DNA of 9,784 bases from Rhodocyclaceae bacterium (GTDB taxonomy: Bacteria; Pseudomonadota; Gammaproteobacteria; Burkholderiales; Rhodocyclaceae): contig JALRGK010000222.1 in the NCBI GenBank assembly GCA_023253415.1, positions 1-9,784 of the forward strand. Reading direction: 5' to 3'. The notes beneath the pieces were generated by a model. That model had not been told where the DNA came from and searched no databases. It saw only the letters and a program-made list of their open reading frames with translations. Positions 1 to 6,671 of this stretch are shown piece after piece; position 1 is the stretch's first letter, and the number at the start of each line of letters is the position of its first letter. The translations under genes were made by a program, and so were the position numbers.

Positions 1-290
1 CCTTTGGCGGTCAGAATCTGATTGAAGCCGCCGCCTGTGGCACACCGATTATCGTTGGCCCGCATACCTACAACTTCGCAGCTGCTGCGGACACCGCCAT
101 TCTTATGGGGGCTGCACAGCGGCTCAACCATGCGGATGCAGCTACCATTGCCGATGCCGTTGAAAGACTGATTGACTCACCAACCCTACTTACCGAGGCC
201 GCCAAGGCGACGGCCGATTTTGTGCAACAGGCCACGGGTGCGACAACACGAACCCTGACGCTGATTCATCAGCAGGTTGGTCAATCTTAG
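1..290 (+). CDS. waaA: 3-deoxy-D-manno-octulosonic acid (Kdo) transferase, C-terminal part (5' end outside window)
   Basis: This is the last 95 codons of a reading frame already open at the left edge (first full codon at position 3) and ending in TAG at 288-290. The translation starts with FGGQNLIEAAACGTPIIVGP followed by HTYNF, which matches the C-terminal nucleotide-sugar-binding motif of WaaA/KdtA (GGxNxxEpaacGxPvixGPHtxNF). The family is a GT-B inner-membrane glycosyltransferase that moves Kdo from CMP-Kdo onto lipid IVA, an essential early step of lipopolysaccharide core synthesis. The rest of the segment is the usual helical C-terminus with no further motif. The N-terminal acceptor domain lies outside the window, so I cannot say whether the enzyme is mono- or bifunctional. 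The gene converges on the pcm-like gene, with a shared terminator between them. Identification rests on the motif plus its closeness to the protein end, as in the family. Confidence 0.92.
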   Translation, partial: FGGQNLIEAAACGTPIIVGPHTYNFAAAADTAILMGAAQRLNHADAATIADAVERLIDSPTLLTEAAKATADFVQQATGATTRTLTLIHQQVGQS

Positions 291-327
291 GTGGCTGCCC
301 CCAACGGCCACCAACGCCACCCATGAA

Positions 328-353
328 AAAACCCGCCTTTTACGGCGGGTTTT
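328..353. terminator. Bidirectional intrinsic terminator between waaA and the pcm-like gene
   Basis: A 7-bp GC-rich stem ACCCGCC (331-337) / GGCGGGT (344-350) with a 6-nt loop is flanked by A residues on the left (326-330) and T residues on the right (351-353). It can therefore act on both strands, closing waaA on the plus strand and the pcm-like gene on the minus strand. It lies 37 bases after the waaA stop and 19 bases beyond the pcm stop. Confidence 0.85.
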
Positions 354-372
354 CTAGGCAGTTCGGATTCGA

Positions 373-1029
373 TCAGAATTCGAACCGTTGCATGGCACGC
401 GGCGCGTTTTCCAGCGGCGGCAACCAGGTTTCAAAGAGCGTTTCACGCGCATAGCTACCCGGTCCGGTGCAATGTACACGTACCATTTCCATCACCGGGC
501 CCGTACCGACCACGGCCATCAAACGACCACCCAGTGCCAGCTGATGCAGCAGCACGTCGGGAATCGCGGGAACCGACCCCGTCAGCACGATCGCGTCATA
601 AGGTTCACCGGCTTCGTGCCCTTTCAGGCCATCGGCCAGTACCAGCGTCACATTCTCGATACCTGCCTCATCCAGATTGGCTTGCGCTTGCGCTTGCAGG
701 GCTGGATCAACTTCCAGGCTCGTCACGTGCGCACCTTGAGAAGCGAGTAAGGCCGTCATGTAACCAGAACCCGTACCCACTTGCAGGATCTGGGCATCCG
801 GCGCCAGTTCCAACTCCTGCAGCATCCGAGCCTCCATGCGCGGCGGCATCATGACTGCATTGGGTGTCAGTGGAATTTCCACATCGGCAAACGCCAGCGA
901 ACGGTAATTCTGCGGCACGAACTCTTCCCGACGTACCTCAAACAGCAGATCCAGAACATTAGGATCAAGAACATTCCACGGACGAATCTGTTGTTCGACC
1001 ATGTTAAAGCGGGCTTTTTCAATATTCAT
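373..1029 (-). CDS. pcm: Protein-L-isoaspartate O-methyltransferase family protein (short, divergent form)
   Basis: The 218-residue SAM-dependent methyltransferase is recognised by motif I VGTGSGY (84-90), the acidic motif LEVDP (105-109), ADGLKG (132-137), DAIVLTGSVPAIP (145-157) and the GGRLMAVVG strand (167-175), in PCMT order. The family methylates L-isoaspartyl residues in aged proteins with S-adenosylmethionine, in the cytoplasm. I chose the ATG at 1029 (protein begins MNIEKARFNM): it gives the length I expect for betaproteobacterial homologues and has a GGA about 9 nt upstream. An in-frame ATG at 1038 and a TTG at 1056 are alternatives. The segment aligned with the usual substrate loop (Q-T/S-I-S-x-P) reads NAVMMPP, so isoaspartate specificity is uncertain. 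The gene converges with waaA and follows the small DUF1289 gene on the same strand after a gap of 113 bases holding a TATAAT box. Confidence 0.9.
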   Translation of the reverse strand: MNIEKARFNMVEQQIRPWNVLDPNVLDLLFEVRREEFVPQNYRSLAFADVEIPLTPNAVMMPPRMEARMLQELELAPDAQILQVGTGSGYMTALLASQGAHVTSLEVDPALQAQAQANLDEAGIENVTLVLADGLKGHEAGEPYDAIVLTGSVPAIPDVLLHQLALGGRLMAVVGTGPVMEMVRVHCTGPGSYARETLFETWLPPLENAPRAMQRFEF

Positions 1030-1088
1030 CTGCGACATTCCGGTTGAGTCGTGCAATTAGTCAAGTCACACAGCAACGTAACGTGTTG

Positions 1089-1094
1089 ATTATA
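1089..1094 (-). promoter_or_regulatory. Candidate -10 box (TATAAT) for the pcm-like gene
   Basis: On the minus strand the sequence GCAGGTATAATC gives a perfect sigma-70 -10 hexamer about 60 bases upstream of the chosen pcm start, between the DUF1289 stop and pcm. No convincing TTGACA-like -35 lies 16-18 bases upstream; the 17-bp position reads TCCGGA. It is supported by the exact hexamer and its intergenic position only. Confidence 0.4.
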
Positions 1095-1142
1095 CCTGCA
1101 AGCCGGGGAAATCCGGAGCCATCACCAGCCCGGCCAGCGGGA

Positions 1143-1319
1143 TCAGGGCGAATCGCCAGGCCCCGGCTTCGCATCCGTTTCTTCCGGTGCCTGCAGGGTT
1201 TCAGACGCAGATTCCGGCTCGGCGAGTGGGCGCCCGCACCCCTGACAGAGGCCCGATTGTGGGTCAGCCATGCAGATGCCAATACAGGTATAGAGATCTT
1301 CGTTGTTCGGGTCAGACAT
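1143..1319 (-). CDS. Small DUF1289-family protein with a four-cysteine motif
   Basis: A 58-codon ORF runs from ATG at 1319 to TGA at 1145-1143. The protein begins MSDPNNEDLYTCIGICMADP and continues QSGLCQGCGRPL, matching the DUF1289 signature (PCxGxCxxDpxtGLCxGCGRt). The cysteines are C12, C16, C25 and C28 (C-x3-C-x8-C-x2-C), which suggests metal or iron-sulfur binding; the family's function is not established. An in-frame stop at 1337-1335, six codons upstream, fixes this ATG as the start, and a GGAA lies 8 nt before it. Members usually continue past the motif into a Trp-containing helical segment (as in E. coli YdhL). Here the C-terminus is instead an acidic, Pro/Glu/Ala-rich tail of about 28 residues with no Trp. 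The gene sits on the same strand as pcm and is divergent from phaC. It is shorter than common ORF length cut-offs. Confidence 0.8.
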   Translation of the reverse strand: MSDPNNEDLYTCIGICMADPQSGLCQGCGRPLAEPESASETLQAPEETDAKPGPGDSP

Positions 1320-1498
1320 AACACGGGTTCCACGCTAAAAACGATGCCAGTGTAATCCCATGGCGTCTCTGGCCCAAATACGTCATACCCCTTGTGTGAT
1401 TGGGCCTTTACAGGCAATCTATGTCTGACGCACCGCGTGCTTGTCGGGGATGTCGTTTGTTGTCCCGCCGGGCGCATTTTTTTGGCTTTCGATTTGAC

Positions 1499-1502
1499 GG
1501 AG
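1499..1502 (+). promoter_or_regulatory. Ribosome binding site that fixes the phaC start
   Basis: GGAG lies 6 bases upstream of the ATG at 1509. It decides the start, because the frame is open about 39 codons further upstream to a TTG near 1393 that has no such signal and no family-like sequence. Confidence 0.8.
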
Positions 1503-1508
1503 ATCACC

Positions 1509-3350
1509 ATGTCGCAGTCCCCTAACCCCGCCGAGGGCGCAGAAGGCAAAAACCCGGCCGAACTGGTTCATGTCTACGCTGAAGTAGCCCAACGGGCCTC
1601 CCGTGTTCTGAGTGGTTTTCTGGAACGCCAAACCCAGAAGGGCGTAAATACCTCCGGCGAAGAAGTCGGTATTGCCAAGGCCTTCATGGATCTCTCGGCA
1701 CGTCTGCTGTCGAACCCGTATCAGCTGGCTCAAGCCCAGATGAATATGGTTCACAACTACTTCTCGCTGTGGCAGAACTCGGTCATGCGTATGATGGGTG
1801 TGGAAGCCGCACCGACCATGGCGCCCGAACGCTCGGATAAGCGCTTCAAGGATGAGGGCTGGCAGCAGGATTTCGTGTTCGATTTCATCAAACAGTCCTA
1901 CCTGATTGCATCGAAGCATATCCTGGACACCGTTGGCACCGTCGAAGGCATGGACGACAAACAACGTGAAAAGGTCAACTTCTACACCCGTCAGTACATT
2001 GACGCCCTATCGCCGAGCAACTTTGCACTCACAAACCCGGAAGTCTTCCGTGAAACGGTGCGCACTCAAGGGCAAAACCTGGTCAAAGGCCTAAACAATC
2101 TGCTGCATGACGTAGAAGCCGGAGACGGCAAACTGCGTATTCGTATGACGGATACCTCGGCCTTCGAACTGGGCAAGAACGTGGCCACCACCAAGGGTAA
2201 GGTCGTTTACCAGAATGAAATGTTCCAGCTCATTCACTACGAGCCGACGACCAAACAGCAATTCGATGTGCCGCTCCTGATCGTTCCGCCCTGGATCAAC
2301 AAGTTCTACATCCTCGATCTGCGCGAGAAGAATTCCTTTGTAAAGTGGACAACGGATCAGGGGCACTCAACCTTCATCATCAGCTGGCTGAACCCGGATG
2401 AAAAACACGCTAAACTGAATTTCGAAGACTACCTGCTCGAAGGTTCGCTGGCTGCCATCAATGCGGTCGAACAGGCCACAGGCAGCAAGAAGGTCAACCT
2501 GGCCGGTTACTGCCTGGGTGGTACCTTGTTGATGTCGACCTTAGCCTATATGGCCGCCAAGAAGGATAACCGTGCCAACTCGGCCACCTTCTTCACGACC
2601 ATGCTGGACTTCACCGATCCGGGTGAACTGGGCGTCTTCATCGACGAAGCCAGCATTGCCAGCATCGAGAAGAAGATGGAAAAGACCGGCTACCTGGACG
2701 GTTCGGAAATGGCCGGCACCTTCAGCATGCTGCGCGCCAATGATCTGGTCTGGTCCTTCGTGATCAACAACTACCTGATGGGTAAAGATCCGTTCCCGTT
2801 CGACCTGCTCTACTGGAACTCGGACTCGACCCGTATGCCACGCGCCATGCACAGTTTCTACCTGCGTAACATGTACCTGAAGAACATTCTGAAGGAACCG
2901 GGTGGACTGACGCTGGGTGGTGTGCCGATCGATATCCGCAAGGTGAAAACACCCTGCTACTTCGTATCGGCCATTGAAGATCACATCGCGCCATGGCTTA
3001 GCACCTACATGGGCGTCCACCTGCCATCGGGCCCGGTGACCTTTGTGCTGGGTGGTTCCGGCCATATCGCCGGTATCGTCAATCCGCCAGCGGGTAACAA
3101 GTACTGCTACTGGACGAACCCGAACCTCCCGGAAAGTGCTCAGGAATGGTTTGAGGGTGCGACGCAAAACGAAGGTTCCTGGTGGCCGAACTGGGAACAG
3201 TGGGTTGAAGCCATCAATGACAAGAAAGTGGCTGCCCGCGTGCCGGGTGAAGGCCCACTCAAGGCCATCGAAGATGCGCCGGGCTCCTACGTCAAAATGC
3301 GTGCAGACGCCAAGAAGCCCTCAGCAACCAAGGCCAAGGCCGCCAAGTAA
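1509..3350 (+). CDS. phaC: Class I poly(3-hydroxyalkanoate) polymerase
   Basis: The 613-residue enzyme polymerises (R)-3-hydroxyacyl-CoA into polyhydroxyalkanoate at the surface of storage granules. The N-terminal PhaC domain (about 90-260) precedes an alpha/beta-hydrolase core with the lipase-like box LAGYCLGGTL, placing the nucleophile at Cys335. The remaining triad is Asp491 (SAIEDHIAPW) and His519 (GGSGHIAGIVNPP). The Asp-to-His spacing of 28 equals that of the Cupriavidus enzyme (C319, D480, H508), and the length fits class I, which needs no PhaE or PhaR partner. The ATG at 1509 has GGAG 6 nt upstream. The C-terminus runs past the usual APGxYVK ending into a short Lys/Ala-rich tail. phaC stands alone here: no phaA, phaB, phasin or phaR is adjacent, and a terminator follows 19 bases after the stop. 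It is divergent from the DUF1289 gene. Confidence 0.97.
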   Translation: MSQSPNPAEGAEGKNPAELVHVYAEVAQRASRVLSGFLERQTQKGVNTSGEEVGIAKAFMDLSARLLSNPYQLAQAQMNMVHNYFSLWQNSVMRMMGVEAAPTMAPERSDKRFKDEGWQQDFVFDFIKQSYLIASKHILDTVGTVEGMDDKQREKVNFYTRQYIDALSPSNFALTNPEVFRETVRTQGQNLVKGLNNLLHDVEAGDGKLRIRMTDTSAFELGKNVATTKGKVVYQNEMFQLIHYEPTTKQQFDVPLLIVPPWINKFYILDLREKNSFVKWTTDQGHSTFIISWLNPDEKHAKLNFEDYLLEGSLAAINAVEQATGSKKVNLAGYCLGGTLLMSTLAYMAAKKDNRANSATFFTTMLDFTDPGELGVFIDEASIASIEKKMEKTGYLDGSEMAGTFSMLRANDLVWSFVINNYLMGKDPFPFDLLYWNSDSTRMPRAMHSFYLRNMYLKNILKEPGGLTLGGVPIDIRKVKTPCYFVSAIEDHIAPWLSTYMGVHLPSGPVTFVLGGSGHIAGIVNPPAGNKYCYWTNPNLPESAQEWFEGATQNEGSWWPNWEQWVEAINDKKVAARVPGEGPLKAIEDAPGSYVKMRADAKKPSATKAKAAK

Positions 3351-3369
3351 GACAACGGCCAGCCTAAAG

Positions 3370-3396
3370 AAAAACGCCCGCAATGCGGGCGTTTTT
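3370..3396. terminator. Bidirectional intrinsic terminator between phaC and dsbA
   Basis: The stem CGCCCGC (3375-3381) / GCGGGCG (3385-3391) with an AAT loop is flanked by five A residues on the left and five T residues on the right, extending it to 12 paired positions. It ends phaC transcription on the plus strand and the argS-SPOR-dsbA operon on the minus strand. It starts 19 bases after the phaC stop and ends 59 bases beyond the dsbA stop. Nothing else is visible in the remaining gap to 3455. Confidence 0.92.
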
Positions 3397-3455
3397 CATG
3401 GTGCTTTCAACAAACGCGGATACGTCATAAATCCGCCGCAGGCATACGGCTGGTA

Positions 3456-4136
3456 TTACTTCTGCTGACGTGCCATACGAATGACGGCGTCGGTGTTCGC
3501 CAAAAGATCGTTGAAGTTCATGCCACGCTGTTGCAGCATCTTGTAACGGCCACCGACGATGATAGAGGGCACACCGTCAATCTGGTAAGCCATGGCCATC
3601 GCGTCCGCCTTCTTCATGGCATTGGTCACTTCTGCCGAGTAATAGACCTCGGAAAACTTCTTGGCATCCACGCCCGGCTGACTGGCCGCCCATTGCAATA
3701 CGGCCTGATCTTCATAGAGCGTGCGGCCCTGCTGGTGAATCGCAGCGAATACAGCACTATCTAAAGCCGGCAATTTCATCAGCTGAATCGTATAGAACAG
3801 TCGTCCCAGCACCACCCACTGCGGTCGACCAAACGTCACCGGCACACGACGTACAACAACATCTTTCTGCTTTTTCGACCAGCGTTCGAAAGGTTCGGCA
3901 AAGTCATGGCAATGCGGGCAGCCATAGGAGAAGAATTCCAGCACTTCCAGCTTGCCGCCGGTTGCCGGTGCGGGCGTATTGAGCACGGCATAGGTCTGAC
4001 CCGCGATGGCAACGCCACTCTGTGGCGCAGACAGCATCATCCCGCCCCCCAGAGCAGCCTGTGCCATAGCGGTACCGGACACGCCTGCGGCAGACAGCCC
4101 GGCAATCAATGTAGCGAGAAACTGACGTCGTTGCAT
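3456..4136 (-). CDS. dsbA: Periplasmic thiol:disulfide interchange protein DsbA
   Basis: The 226-residue thioredoxin-fold oxidant introduces disulfide bonds into exported proteins and is normally re-oxidised by DsbB. The active site is EFFSYGCPHCHDF, with the CPHC pair at Cys73 and Cys76 as in E. coli DsbA. The cis-proline loop DGVPSIIVGGRY has Val189-Pro190. An N-terminal signal (MQRRQFLATL, a hydrophobic stretch, then AMA before Gln26) directs export; its RRxFL arrangement resembles a twin-arginine signal. I chose the ATG at 4136 because GGAG lies 5-6 nt upstream and the signal peptide starts directly; the frame stays open 13 codons further up to 4175. It is the last gene of a leftward operon, with 13 bases between the SPOR gene stop and this start and its ribosome site inside that gap. 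No DsbB is in the window. Confidence 0.95.
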   Translation of the reverse strand: MQRRQFLATLIAGLSAAGVSGTAMAQAALGGGMMLSAPQSGVAIAGQTYAVLNTPAPATGGKLEVLEFFSYGCPHCHDFAEPFERWSKKQKDVVVRRVPVTFGRPQWVVLGRLFYTIQLMKLPALDSAVFAAIHQQGRTLYEDQAVLQWAASQPGVDAKKFSEVYYSAEVTNAMKKADAMAMAYQIDGVPSIIVGGRYKMLQQRGMNFNDLLANTDAVIRMARQQK

Positions 4137-4149
4137 GGTATCTCCGAGA

Positions 4150-4818
4150 CTAGTTACGGGCAGGCACGGTATCAAAACCGGCCTCTTTCAATTCGTTACG
4201 GGCTCGATTGGCATCATCCTGGCGTTTGAACGGGCCAATCTTGACCCGAAACCAGACTTTTTCGCCAATCACGGCCTTCTGAATCGAGGCATCGAATCCC
4301 TGCAGGGCGAGATTGGCTTTCTGGGCCTCGGCATCCGATTGCTTCTGGAAAGAGCCCGCCATCAGATAAAAGCCAACCGGCGCTTCCGGCTGTGCTGGCG
4401 GTTTGCTTGCCGCATCGGCCGCCGGCTTGGCAGCGGGCGTCGTACCATCTGTTTTGCCCGAGAGCAGATCCGGGAACTGAAAACGTTTTTCGGGCAGAGG
4501 ATCACCCGGCTTGCCTGGTAGGGCAATCGGCTGCCCGGGCTCTGTGGCTGGCGTTTTGGCAGATGCGTCTTCCGGCACCGGGCCGGTAGACGCCGCGGCT
4601 GGCGCAGATGCAGCCGCATTCGGTGCTTTGGCGGGCGCTGGTACCGGTGCAGTTTTGTCGATAAATGGCGATGGCATTCGGTTAAACCACCAGGCCACCG
4701 CCGCTGCAATCACCAGGCCAAGCATCAGGCCATAGAGAATACCCTTAAATGCGCCACCGCCCGAGGGACGATCACGCTCACGCGAAGAATGACGGTTGGG
4801 CTTGTAATCTCTGGACAT
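4150..4818 (-). CDS. FtsN-like bitopic membrane protein with a C-terminal SPOR domain
   Basis: This 222-residue protein has a short basic cytoplasmic segment (1-24, starting MSRDYKPNRH), one transmembrane helix (about 27-45, ending AWWFNR) and a Pro/Ala-rich periplasmic linker (about 48-145). A SPOR domain follows at about 147-222 (GFYLMAGSF, then VWFRVKIGPF). SPOR domains bind denuded septal peptidoglycan, so the protein probably acts at the division site in the inner membrane and periplasm. The architecture and the N-terminal RDY resemble FtsN, whose cytoplasmic Asp contacts FtsA; a linker motif RFQFPDLL (112-119) may match the short essential helix of FtsN. Orthology is inferred, so no symbol is given. 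GAGG lies 5 nt before the ATG at 4818. The gene follows argS after 27 bases and precedes dsbA by 13. Confidence 0.92.
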   Translation of the reverse strand: MSRDYKPNRHSSRERDRPSGGGAFKGILYGLMLGLVIAAAVAWWFNRMPSPFIDKTAPVPAPAKAPNAAASAPAAASTGPVPEDASAKTPATEPGQPIALPGKPGDPLPEKRFQFPDLLSGKTDGTTPAAKPAADAASKPPAQPEAPVGFYLMAGSFQKQSDAEAQKANLALQGFDASIQKAVIGEKVWFRVKIGPFKRQDDANRARNELKEAGFDTVPARN

Positions 4819-4845
4819 AACGGCCTCGTCTGCAATCCGTTCAGC

Positions 4846-6609
4846 TTACATTGATTCAGGGCAAGACACACCCAGCAGCGCCAAGCCATTGCGAATCACC
4901 TGGCGGACAGCGGCTGACAGCGCCATGCGGGCACAGGTCAATGCGGCATCATCGACCAGCATACGTTCTGCGTTGTAATAGCCGTGGAACTCGGCGGCCA
5001 GATCACGTAGGTAGAAAGCAACCTGGTGCGGTGCCAAATCACGTGCTGCGGACTCAATCACTTCCGGGAATCGACCCAGGAAAGCCGTCAACGCTGCTTC
5101 ACGCGGATTGGTTAGCAACGCCAGATCAGCGCTCTTCAGATCCGCCTGGGTACCTTGCCACTGCGCCATGAGTGAACAGATACGGGCGTGGGCGTACTGA
5201 ATGTAGTAGACCGGGTTATCGGCACTCTGGCTCTTGGCCAGGTCCAGATCGAAATCCAGATGCTGATCGGCCTTACGGAGCACATAGAAGAAGCGGCAGG
5301 CATCGTCACCGACTTCGGCGCGTAGCGACCGCAGGGTGACATAGTCGCCGGAGCGGGTCGACATGGATGCCTTTTCGCCATTGCGGTAAAGTACCGCAAA
5401 CTGCACTAGGGCAATATCCAGCTTGGCTGGATCTAGCGCCAGCGCCTGTACAGCACCTTTGACGCGCGGAATGTACCCGTGGTGATCTGCACCCCAGATA
5501 TTGATCATGCGATCAAAACCACGTTCGTACTTGTTCAAGTGGTAGGCAATGTCCGAAGCGAAGTAGGTATATAGCCCGTTATCACGCTGGACGACACGAT
5601 CCTTCTCGTCACCGAAATCAGTCGAGCGGAACCAGCGGGCACCGTTCTGTTCGTAAATGTGGCCCGCCGCATCCAGCTTATCCAGGCAACGCTTGACCAA
5701 TCCTGTATCAAACAACGAGTTTTCCGAGAACCAGTTCTGGAAATCCACACCAAAGCCATCCAGATCATCGCGACCATCGGCCAACTGCTCCGAAAGTGCG
5801 TGCTGGTGCACATAGGGCCAATCTTCACCCAACAGCTTCTTGCCGTTGGCAATCAGCGCATCTAGGTGCAGCTCGCGCTGCGCTTTAGCTTCATCATCAA
5901 CTCGGCTGGGGTCAGGCAAGCCGGGGGTTCCTTCCAGAACCACCGCCTTGGTGCGTACGTATTTGTCACCATGGGCACTGGTCAACTGACGCGCCATATC
6001 GCGCACATAGTCACCTTGATAGGCATTCGGTGGGTAATCAATCACTACCCCATGCTGATCCAGGTAACGGATCCAGGTCGAAATGGCCAGAATATCCATC
6101 TGACGACCGGCATCGTTGACGTAGTACTCTCGGGTCACATCCCAGCCGGCGAACGCCAGCAGGTCGGACAAGCTCGCGCCATAAGCAGCGCCACGGCCAT
6201 GTCCCACATGCAGCGGCCCCGTGGGGTTAGCCGAAACAAACTCAACCAGCACCTTGGCCATCTGACCCTGGGTACTGCGGCCGAAATCAGCCGCCTGCGC
6301 CAGAACAGTGCTCACGACACGTGTCTTGGCATCTGTCTTGAATGTGAAGTTGATAAAACCGGCACCTGCAATACTGACATTGCTAACCTCTTGAGATACC
6401 GGCAGCGCCGCGACGATGCGCTCGGCAATCACACGCGGGGCGAGCTTCAAAGCTCTGGCCAGTTGCATGGGCAGATTGGTGGCAAAATCCCCATGATCGG
6501 CCTGCTTCGGACGCTCCAAATGGATGGGGGTTTCGGCGTGTTCCGGCGCAACGCTGGCAAGTGCAACCTGCAGCAGGCCGGTGAGGTGTTCGCGGCTATC
6601 AAAAGTCAT
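4846..6609 (-). CDS. argS: Arginyl-tRNA synthetase (class I)
   Basis: The 587-residue cytoplasmic enzyme charges tRNA-Arg with arginine using ATP. Seen in order: the N-terminal additional domain (1 to about 110), the HIGH-type motif SANPTGPLHVGHGRG with HVGH at 134-137, the arginine and adenylate pocket (REYYVNDAGRQ at 160-170, IWGADHHGY at 371-379), the KMSKS-equivalent GEKASMSTRSGD (411-422), and a C-terminal all-alpha anticodon-binding domain (from about 465, ending LLGVSCPESM). Length is close to the 577 residues of E. coli ArgRS and all motifs are intact. It is the first gene of a leftward operon with the SPOR gene and dsbA. The ATG at 6609 fits the family N-terminus, but AGAAGG lies 13 nt upstream, longer than optimal, and a TATAAT lies between the two. 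It is divergent from ubiB. Confidence 0.98.
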   Translation of the reverse strand: MTFDSREHLTGLLQVALASVAPEHAETPIHLERPKQADHGDFATNLPMQLARALKLAPRVIAERIVAALPVSQEVSNVSIAGAGFINFTFKTDAKTRVVSTVLAQAADFGRSTQGQMAKVLVEFVSANPTGPLHVGHGRGAAYGASLSDLLAFAGWDVTREYYVNDAGRQMDILAISTWIRYLDQHGVVIDYPPNAYQGDYVRDMARQLTSAHGDKYVRTKAVVLEGTPGLPDPSRVDDEAKAQRELHLDALIANGKKLLGEDWPYVHQHALSEQLADGRDDLDGFGVDFQNWFSENSLFDTGLVKRCLDKLDAAGHIYEQNGARWFRSTDFGDEKDRVVQRDNGLYTYFASDIAYHLNKYERGFDRMINIWGADHHGYIPRVKGAVQALALDPAKLDIALVQFAVLYRNGEKASMSTRSGDYVTLRSLRAEVGDDACRFFYVLRKADQHLDFDLDLAKSQSADNPVYYIQYAHARICSLMAQWQGTQADLKSADLALLTNPREAALTAFLGRFPEVIESAARDLAPHQVAFYLRDLAAEFHGYYNAERMLVDDAALTCARMALSAAVRQVIRNGLALLGVSCPESM

Positions 6610-6616
6610 GGGTAAA

Positions 6617-6622
6617 ATTATA
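6617..6622 (-). promoter_or_regulatory. Candidate -10 box (TATAAT) for argS
   Basis: Minus-strand TATAAT ends only 7 bases before the argS ATG, so a start at the normal distance would fall at or next to position 6610 and give an essentially leaderless mRNA. No good -35 is visible 16-18 bases upstream. The surrounding GGTAAAATTATACC (6611-6624) is a palindrome with one mismatched pair of positions and also offers TAAAAT on the plus strand, towards ubiB. Supported by hexamer match and position only. Confidence 0.35.
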
Positions 6623-6671
6623 CCTTCTGGCTCGCCATCCCGTGGGCCTCACCTATGAAAGCCGACCGCTC

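Noticed and set aside
1393..1508. In-frame upstream extension of phaC by about 39 codons from a TTG
   Set aside because: The ATG at 1509 has a good GGAG site and gives a normal class I N-terminus; the extension has no ribosome site and no family similarity.
1420..1530. Short ORF starting MSDAPRACRGCRLL that runs into phaC in another frame
   Set aside because: It has a CxxC but is only about 35 codons long, lacks a ribosome site and overlaps the phaC start, so it is probably chance.
1061..1549. 162-codon open frame on the minus strand spanning the DUF1289 gene and the phaC start
   Set aside because: It matches no family I know, overlaps the phaC start and its ribosome site, and lies over the DUF1289 gene in another frame, which has a recognisable Cys motif. 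It looks like a GC-driven shadow.
2541..3167. 208-codon open frame on the minus strand inside phaC
   Set aside because: It lies entirely within phaC, a clear gene, and its His/Val/Arg-rich translation fits a shadow of biased codons on the opposite strand.
5866..6615. 249-codon open frame on the plus strand inside argS
   Set aside because: It is antisense to the well-conserved N-terminal half of ArgRS and shows no domain or sensible composition.
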